Below, in pieces: positions 57,432-64,000 of a stretch of 64,000 nt of DNA (position 1 is its first letter; the number at the start of each line of letters is the position of its first letter). The notes below the pieces were generated by a model that was not told the origin of the DNA, made no database searches, and worked only from the letters and a program-made list of their open reading frames with translations. Position numbers and translations under genes: made by a program. Location of the stretch: positions 3,180,904 through 3,244,903 of the forward strand of contig NW_019091358.1 in assembly GCF_001949145.1 (NCBI RefSeq), written 5' to 3'. This stretch comes from Acanthaster planci. Lineage: Eukaryota; Echinodermata; Asteroidea; Valvatida; Acanthasteridae.

Positions 57432-59929
57432 CTGAATGGAGGAAGCAGACCACAGAAACATTGAGGATTTTAGACAGTTGGTTCGGGGGTCACATCCATA
57501 ACAGAGGGGGCGTCCGAATTCAATCAGCGCTGCTTGCGTACAAGCGTCAGTATTATTTGATGTGGACTATAAGTTCAGGTATCAGGATGGCATAGTCCAC
57601 CCATGGATTGGCTTTGCACGCCCCCTCTGATTCTGTGGGGAACGGTACAGTACTCCTCCCAACTCATAAACTATTTGCAAATGTCTTTTTTCAACAGGTT
57701 TCTTCAGGCTTGAAAGCTACAGTGCCTATGGCACTTCTGAGGAATCCTCATAAAGCCATATATAAAAACTAGAACTTCCTGTTCTCGGCACAGAGCAAAT
57801 TTGACACTGTCCTGGGAGCAGACATTTTGAATCCATCTGCGTGCTTGTGAAACACTCAAAATCAGATAGACTGAAAATCAAATAGTGTATTCTCACCCGT
57901 ACTGTAACGCGCAAGTTCAACATATGCAAACGTCAACGCATCTTTTGAATAAGACGCATACAGCGGCACATGCTTATTTTGATCCATAGCCGATTATTTT
58001 AAAACAAATGTTTCCCTAACATCCAAGCAAGGTCATCCAATTTCGTATGCATGTCTTTCGATGGCTGTCTTTTGATGAATTAGTTCAGCTAAGTTAAAGA
58101 ATCGTTCCCTTAATTCAGTCAGTGTTAAGTGTGTTGACGGCTCTGCAGCAGCAACTATCGTGCTTATTGGGTTAAAAAAACATCGCAGCAAAGTTCATGA
58201 GCTGCACATGCATACGTGCACTCGTGTGCATTTTTTGGGGGCGTAGAACAAAATGAAATTCTCCTTTACTGATTGCACCTTCGAGTTGTTTGTGTATCGG
58301 CTTTGTTGACGTATAGTTTTAAAATACAAACACAGATGTGTAAATAGCCGAACAAAACCGACACAAAATTTCAAGTTTCCATAGGTTTGTACACAAACAT
58401 GGGTGCGCCCAGCAGGTATCACTTTGTACATGGGTCAGCGCTCTGGTTATTATATAAAGCTCTATGGAAATTCTTGCGTTGCATAGCCAGAAATGTTTCA
58501 AAAACAATTTGCGGACCAGATCAAGAAGTACTTTCTGCCGTGGTGCTATGCTTTCACTACGGTCACACGCACGCATTCAATGTTACTTCAACCAACAGGA
58601 TGTTGTGACATATCAACATACACTTAACCCTCCATTTCAGGAACGCGCTCAAGAATGTGACGCCATTTCTACCATGGCATCTTCTCCGATAAATTGGTCT
58701 CCTTGGCTGACTCTCAAGTTGTCAAGAAATCACCATGATGCATTCACGGTTTGCTTTCTATTTTGTGGAGACTCTTTGCGGACACGGCTGCCGAGCAAAA
58801 ATATGTGCTCAGCAGAAACCAAGTGAGAACTGGTGAAAATCAAAAGACAATACCTGAAATAATGCCTGGTAACCAGCTTCTGCTAAATAAGTACTAATCT
58901 GTGCTTAGCAAAATGTTATGCTTGGCGGCTCTAGAAAATGACCTCTGATCTCCTTCTGCAAATACTTACTTGATGAGGGTGGTTAGTTTTGTACATTCCA
59001 ATGAAAACTAGAAATGTGAACTCTACATTAATTGTGCGCAAACATGTACTTGTAAGCAATGCACAGTGAAGTGCACTTGTTCTCATGTATAGATGAACAC
59101 AGCCCTGCCTAATAATTCTTTGCGGAAGAAGGGTTTCAGACCACAAGACACTCACGTGGTTTCTTTCTGGTGCCTACAGTCACAGGGAGCAACGTCAGAA
59201 GAACAACTAGCCCCAACACGGCTGCCCCACCAGGGACAAACACCTGGACATTCTTGTAGAACGACTTGCAAGCTGGACAGCAGTTTCTGCTCAAAGAGAA
59301 ATATGTACAAAAGACAGGGCTATCAACCCATTCCACCTGCTTCCAATGAAACAAAGTCAGTAACAGTACTCTGATTTCCTATCATGTTTATGTCAACCCT
59401 TTTAAAGGCATCCATAAGTTGATGTGCGTTTTTGTTTGCCTTTGGAGGGAAGTTCAGGTTTTTTTTCCAGTTTACAGGTATTCTTATTTGCAGATATTTC
59501 TGTCTCACTCAGTGAAAGATTTTGTCATGGAACCAGGAACGGTACTGTTGGCAACATGGTTCTTCCACACTCCAGAACAGGAAGTGGGAAAATAACTTTT
59601 GATTTCAGGGGTTTCCAGGCTTGGAAAAACCTACTGCAAAGTTTGAAATCTCTGATTTCAACCAGGCTCAATCATTTCTTTAAGCAACTTGAAGAAGTCA
59701 GATGATATCAGTATTAGCAACAAAAATGTTTTGTATTGTACTGTACTATAATGTGGTTCAGCAGTGTAATTTCTCTTTTGTTAATAGTTCGTTAAAATTA
59801 TGTTTAAAGCTTTTTACATTGTCTTTTTAACACTTTAATTGTATTATTTTAGTAGTGTGTAAATTGGGATCCTTGGGTAATCAGTAATTTTGTTTGTCAC
59901 TGAATGGAACACCCACAATAAATAAGAAA

Positions 59930-59960
<31 letters not shown>

Positions 59961-62900
59961 AGTAGGCTATTCTCAACACGTTCCTCTAACTTGACAAAGC
60001 CTGCAATACAGTACATTGCATTTAAAAGTTAATGTTGTGAAAAGGAATGGGAAAAAATGCAAAAGGAATTCGCATTCGCATTTTGCATTTTGCCCACAAC
60101 TTTACCCCCCTGTGAATTCGCAGTAAATCAGATGTGAAAGGGACAAACGACGTGGGAAGACAGTGTGAAAATCATACGAAAACTGTACAAATTTTTGTGA
60201 ACAGGGCGTGAAACATTTGTGAAAACAATGAAAAAAAAAGTGTGCAAAAACAGTGTGAAAATTTTGTGCAAGCGGTGCGAAAGGTTCCATGACGCAGGCT
60301 GCTGAAGCGATTTCCTCGGCTGAGCTATTCGGTCCATGCATTTTTCAGGTGAACATACTCACACACAGGGATGAAAATACTGGATGACAATGACAGCTAT
60401 GCCATTGGACAGCTTGTCGGTGAAGCTCATGGCACCGTACACGAAGGCACCTGATTCCTGGGAAAGTTGACAAAGACAAAAACGACTGAACACTGCAGTA
60501 CACTGTACCTTTGGTTTCTAAGCAAAATTTCTTTGGTCCTGATCAGGATGTCTGCTCTTCAAAACAGCACTCGACCTTCTTTTGGTTTTTTTTAACACTC
60601 CAAAACAACATCTTTCTTCACTTCAAACCAAAAGAGTTTGAATGCCGAGTCAAATTATTTAGAGAATTTTTGCAGGGCCTAGGGATGGGCAAGAAACTCA
60701 CCGGCAACAAAAATGACAAAAATGAATTGTGACATAGGGTCAATTCTGATGAATATTGGTGACTTTCATTCACGTCTCCCATGTTCTTTTCCATTTTCTC
60801 CTTTTTCCATTTTTCAAATTTTCTCCCCCCCCCGGTATCCATCCCCTCCATTTTCCCTTTAGAATTTCCATGGCTGGGGAATTTAAGGATTTAGGTCTTC
60901 CCAATCCCCTTTAATAACCCAAACTTGGCGACAGGGATTTACGCCACTGGATGCACCTACAAAAATGTACTCACTGTGTTGTGCGAGATGAGATCTGACG
61001 TCAGGGCTAAGGATGTCACCAGCAGCGTGGAGCCCCCTGCCCCCAGCAGGCAGGCAGCACCGTAGACCTGAAAGCCAATATCAGGGACGTACAGCCAGCC
61101 ACAGCCGCCCAGGAACACCAGCACGCTGATGAAGTACGTCAGCTGTCAAGAATACGACAATGGTAATCAGACCTGAAATTTGCTCTCAAGCCAAGCCATC
61201 AGCCGGTGTTGTATGATATCGGACAAACGTAGGCACACGTCCCCGCCGTGTACTAGATAATGCAGGGATTGCTGGCCACCAATGTTCAACGATTTCTGCG
61301 CTGCCTTTGATTTTCCTTAACCCTCCTATGCTAAGATGCATTCTTGACACAGTTGTCGTATCAGTCAAAATCAGTCAAATTTCCCATACGTGTCTGTGTA
61401 CTGGGGAAATCAATTGGAAGGCATTTTTGACTGTTTTTGACGGTTAAAACACCAGGGGGATTAAATCAGAGAAATAGGTGAAAAGACCAGCACGACAGAG
61501 ATGTGAAAAAAAAAAAACAGTTGACTGCTGCGATGCGGGATATGATGTTTTGAGGGTGTTCAAAATATCATATTCCACATCACAGCAGACAACAGTTGGG
61601 AAGTAACGGCCATTCTTCTGGATACAAATGCATCATGCCGCCAGGACTTTGCATCTCACAAGAAATGTTAGCATGTGTCGAGCGCTCACCTTTCTGCCCA
61701 AGTATTTGTTAACCAAGCCAGCCAGAAATGATGCTGTGAAACCAGAGACGTAAATCACGAGTGGGACGAGAGCGATCGTGGTCTAAGAGAGGGTAAAAAA
61801 ATAATGGCATCAGCTTAATATGGGTCTTCCCACAAAAGCCATTTCAGCATGGAATACGTCTTGCATAGGGACACGGTCGCATGCAAGAAAATTCCGGGGG
61901 GAAAAAAATTACAATTACATGTATAATATTCTTAAAATGCTAATCCACAGTAAATGTAACAAATTCACACACGACTCTGTATGATACACATTCCTACCTA
62001 AGAACAGCCGATGAAAGCCATTTGTCTTGAAATGAAAAACTTAACTTGGAAATGACCTGGGAATTTGGGTTTTTCTCACCTTGTTCAATCCGAGGGTCTC
62101 CGTCACATACATGGGAATGTACACCTGGGAGATGTTGACCATCAGCCGACTGGACATGTATATCAGCGCAACCTAATGGGGTAACAATATAAGACAAGAA
62201 ACAACAGAAGAAAGCCTGCCGTTAGCACAGCTACTTCAAGATGATGAGGGTTTATGGTATGCCTTGAGAAGGAAATTTCTGCAAACTGTTAAGCAAAGAG
62301 AACTAGTGACGGACAGCCACCAAAGGACGCAGTTCAAGTAAAACTCATGTTACCCTAGTATTGTAGCACCTGGCTTGGACAGATTTGACTTGTTGCTTTA
62401 CCGACTTTTGTTGAAATAAATACAAATCTGCACCATCGACATTTTGTGGGCAAAAGTCAACATAGCATTACCAACTTTTGTTGAAATAAATACAGCAAAA
62501 TATGCACCACTGACATTTTGTAAAGAATTTCAGAAAAAAAAGCGCGCAGGTACCATATTCCCTGTACCAAATACCATTATGACACCGAAAAGGCCTTAAC
62601 AAAAACAAGACTTGTGACTTGATTTGGGAAAACTGACTTGCAATTTAACTTGACCCAGGAAAACTTGAGTTGTGACTTTACTTGAATTGAGAAAAAAATG
62701 ATTTGTGACTTGACTAGGAGAAAACTGAACTTGTGACTTGGGAAAATGACCCTGCGACCTGACTTGACTCAACGAACAAATGGACTTTTGACTAGATGTG
62801 GATAAAATTGACTTGGTTACAACACAAATATTTGCCAACAGACCTGATAGAACTGGGATTCAAATAGCCAGTCCTTCCACAACATATTGCACTGCTCCTG

Positions 62901-63493
62901 GTTCTGGCCAAACTTCATCTTGTTGACGATGCAGCAGGGCATTGTTGATGTGCGCGACTCCTTCGGCTCTTGGGTACCGCAGTGAAAAATCAGGGAGAAG
63001 ACAGCCCCTGTCCCGACCACAATTACGGCAAGGTACTGGAATGGGAGAAGAGCAAATTAGTATTGAGAATTGGTCGACATCTTTCCACAAAACATAGGGT
63101 TTCCTCAGGGCTTGTACAAGAGGCTAGACTTTATGCTCTATCAAAAAGCAATGTTTGTTCTTGGCACCCATGTGCAAGATTCCACATTGATTAAGAATTC
63201 CAGCTTAGTTGAAGATCATATGCTGTGGCATTATGTTCATTACCCTTCTTGAAACCCCCATTTGAAATAACATCAACAGGATGAATGAGGAACTTAATTT
63301 TCTAACCTCATAGCTTCACATGAGATGATTTGAATGGCAAGATAGGGTGAAGAGTTTTGCAACTACTTCCAGCGGCTTACTAACCCTGAACTGGGGAACA
63401 TCAGCTGACGACAGGACTGACGAATCCGTTGAGTTTAAAAGCACCCAGCAAATGCCATAAACAAAGATGTTGGCAAACACAGTAAATGAATAT
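57253..63493 (-). CDS. MFSD12-like major facilitator transporter, 3' eight exons (5' end outside window)
   Basis: Exons, 5' to 3': 63493-63385, 63035-62844, 62172-62080, 61782-61690, 61142-60975, 60457-60363, 59286-59156, 57431-57253. All junctions are GT-AG and phases join, giving about 352 residues plus a split Arg at the left edge. Motifs match vertebrate MFSD12 closely: [52 protein letters not shown]-like [47 protein letters not shown] and CCPAC.SFY. MFSD12 is a 12-helix transporter linked to cysteine import into lysosomes and melanosomes; this copy probably has a related role. Helix 12 is in 59156-59286. The final exon adds an acidic, Ser-rich tail ([18 protein letters not shown]) that vertebrate MFSD12 lacks as far as I recall. 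The first third of the protein must lie beyond 64000. Confidence 0.92.
59156..59156 (-). promoter_or_regulatory. splice donor deciding the MFSD12-like C-terminus
   Basis: CCAC|GTGAGTG on the minus strand. Use or skipping chooses between the acidic tail exon 1.7 kb away and a short read-through tail ending at 59136. Confidence 0.55.
59156..59286 (-). CDS. MFSD12-like exon: helix 12
   Basis: 131 bp. [13 protein letters not shown] then the hydrophobic helix [18 protein letters not shown] and a basic end. The acceptor could be 3 bp upstream (59289), adding one residue. CCAC|GTGAGTG is a good donor to the distal exon; without splicing the frame would end 6 codons later at 59136. Confidence 0.85.
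59440..59961 (+). mobile_element. possible truncated non-LTR retrotransposon 3' end with (TAAA)n tail
   Basis: Ends TGGAACACCCACAATAAAT and then (AAAT)n at about 59918-59961. A tail of short A-rich repeats after a unique 3' region is typical of CR1/L2-like elements. No reverse transcriptase sequence is recognisable here. Confidence 0.4.
60130..60285 (+). repeat. degenerate GTGAAAA/GTGCGAAA repeat
   Basis: Repeated GTGAAA, GTGTGAAAA, GTGTGCAAAA and TTTGTG motifs without strict period, in the intron between MFSD12-like exons 60363 and 59286. Confidence 0.55.
60363..60457 (-). CDS. MFSD12-like exon: helix 11
   Basis: 95 bp. [20 protein letters not shown] and [11 protein letters not shown]; donor CCTGTGT|GTGAGT in phase 2. 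Confidence 0.93.
60975..61142 (-). CDS. MFSD12-like exon: helices 9-10
   Basis: 56 codons. Helix [17 protein letters not shown] and helix [20 protein letters not shown], ending SDLISHNT, as in MFSD12 (SLAMTADLIGPHT). Confidence 0.93.
61520..61593 (-). repeat. 74-bp hairpin in MFSD12-like intron
   Basis: Arms of 34 bp (61520-61553, 61560-61593) around a 6-nt loop, with five mismatched positions. In the minus-strand (sense) transcript three of these become G-U pairs. Located in the intron between exons 61690 and 61142. Could be a miniature element or a microRNA-precursor-like fold. Confidence 0.7.
61690..61782 (-). CDS. MFSD12-like exon: helix 8
   Basis: 31 codons. [20 protein letters not shown] then NKYLGRK, a cytoplasmic loop in the style of the MFS motif. 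Confidence 0.93.
62080..62172 (-). CDS. MFSD12-like exon: helix 7 region
   Basis: 31 codons. [20 protein letters not shown] and [11 protein letters not shown] match the most conserved stretch of the family. Confidence 0.93.
62608..62815. repeat. degenerate CTTGTGACTTGACTTGGGAAAA repeat
   Basis: Loose units of about 30-35 bp containing TGTGACTTGA and GGAAAACTGA, in the intron between exons 62844 and 62172. Same motif family as 28225-28345. Confidence 0.75.
62844..63035 (-). CDS. MFSD12-like exon: helix 6 and central cytoplasmic loop
   Basis: 64 codons, acceptor CCATTCCAG, donor CAG|GTCTGT. Helix [18 protein letters not shown], then the large hydrophilic loop with CC and KMKFGQ, ending [10 protein letters not shown] as in MFSD12. 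Confidence 0.9.
63385..63493 (-). CDS. MFSD12-like exon (first in window)
   Basis: 109 bp, acceptor GTCCTCAG, donor CAGG|GTTAGT. Encodes a helix [19 protein letters not shown] and an extracellular/lumenal loop ending DVPQFR. Confidence 0.92.
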
Positions 63494-64000
63494 CTGAGGA
63501 CAAAATATATTCAAAGATCTAAATGATAAAGGCAAACTGAATATAATTCATCGTTTGGCAAAGTACATGTAACACCTAGTAAGCTCTAATGTTGCAGCCC
63601 TATAATGTATGCATGATGTCTCACATTGTTGTTATGTACTTGCTATTGGTGAGCCACATCCTTGTTGGCAATTGCATTTTGATCATTTCATGCTTTGAAA
63701 TGTTTCAGAAACGAGTATTCACAGGAATAGTTCCACACAAGCTTAAACAAATGGTTGAATGAACATTCAACATCATTGCAGTGACATTCTTGGGCATGTT
63801 CCAGAAACACCTATCACCAACTTTTACTTTGCACTCTGACTTGCGCTAACTGCAGATGGCTGGATAGAAAAGAGACAAAACAGGCTCTTCTCATCTTTGA
63901 AGCTTAGTGTTCATTTAGACAGTTGACTCTCATTATTATGAGATCTGCGGTACCAAGTGGAGACGTTCATTTTATCTGAAATTTGTTGCAAGCGTAACGC
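63494..64000 (-). other. MFSD12-like intron, continues off window
   Basis: No upstream MFSD12 exon was recognised here; the sequence left of the edge appears intronic. Confidence 0.6.

Noticed and set aside
59136-59155. Stop at 59136 as the only end of the MFSD12-like protein
   Set aside because: A consensus donor lies before it, and a phase-matched exon with strong acceptor exists at 57431. Kept as an alternative.
1-64000. tRNA and rRNA genes
   Set aside because: I looked for the T-loop GGTTCGAATCC-type motif with paired arms and for rRNA cores and saw none, but this was by eye only.

Overview
This looks like a eukaryotic nuclear genome fragment, from a metazoan. The window is AT-rich and intron-rich, and most of it is non-coding. 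It carries two multi-exon genes with consensus GT-AG splice sites, two single-exon secreted lectin-like genes, and many DNA-transposon-like inverted repeats. The protein families and repeat styles (a lectin-plus-apple gene family, a foldback-like element with tandem-repeat arms, piggyBac-like and hAT-like miniature elements) suggest a marine invertebrate, possibly a deuterostome such as an echinoderm, hemichordate or cephalochordate. The sequence alone does not fix the species. A run of 587 Ns (15692-16278) marks an assembly gap.

Layout. From 1 to 16 kb I found no convincing gene. This stretch holds a 605-bp tandem duplication (3116-4322), a 69-bp minisatellite (6472-7312), a foldback-like transposon with arms of ~17-bp tandem repeats and 9-bp flanking direct repeats (9664-11412), palindromic elements, and a 317-bp element with perfect 19-bp inverted ends (13901-14217). 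From 16 to 32 kb lies a minus-strand lectin cluster. It has two intact secreted C-type-lectin-like/apple-like genes (26801-27529 and 31202-31960), two decayed relatives (18978-19822 and 30019-30624) inside a segmental duplication, and one 36-bp scrap. One decayed copy is interrupted by a 217-bp hAT-like element; the other preserves the empty site.

From 36.0 to 51.3 kb, on the minus strand, I reconstruct a complete 11-exon gene for an 842-residue single-pass receptor. Its order is signal peptide, long Thr/Pro-rich mucin-like stalk, membrane-proximal globular domain, transmembrane helix and one protein tyrosine phosphatase (PTP) domain. The PTP signature HC-X5-R is intact, but the WPD-loop Asp, the KNRY-loop Tyr and the Q-loop Gln positions are all changed. 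It is therefore a candidate pseudophosphatase or atypical phosphatase receptor.

From 57.25 to 63.5 kb, also on the minus strand, are the eight 3' exons of an MFSD12-type major facilitator transporter. Its N-terminal exons lie beyond the right edge. It has an acidic, Ser-rich C-terminal tail on a separate distal exon.

The lectins would act outside the cell, the PTP-like receptor at the surface, and the MFSD12 relative in lysosome-related membranes. Nothing indicates that the three loci work in one pathway. No tRNA, rRNA or CRISPR array was seen.
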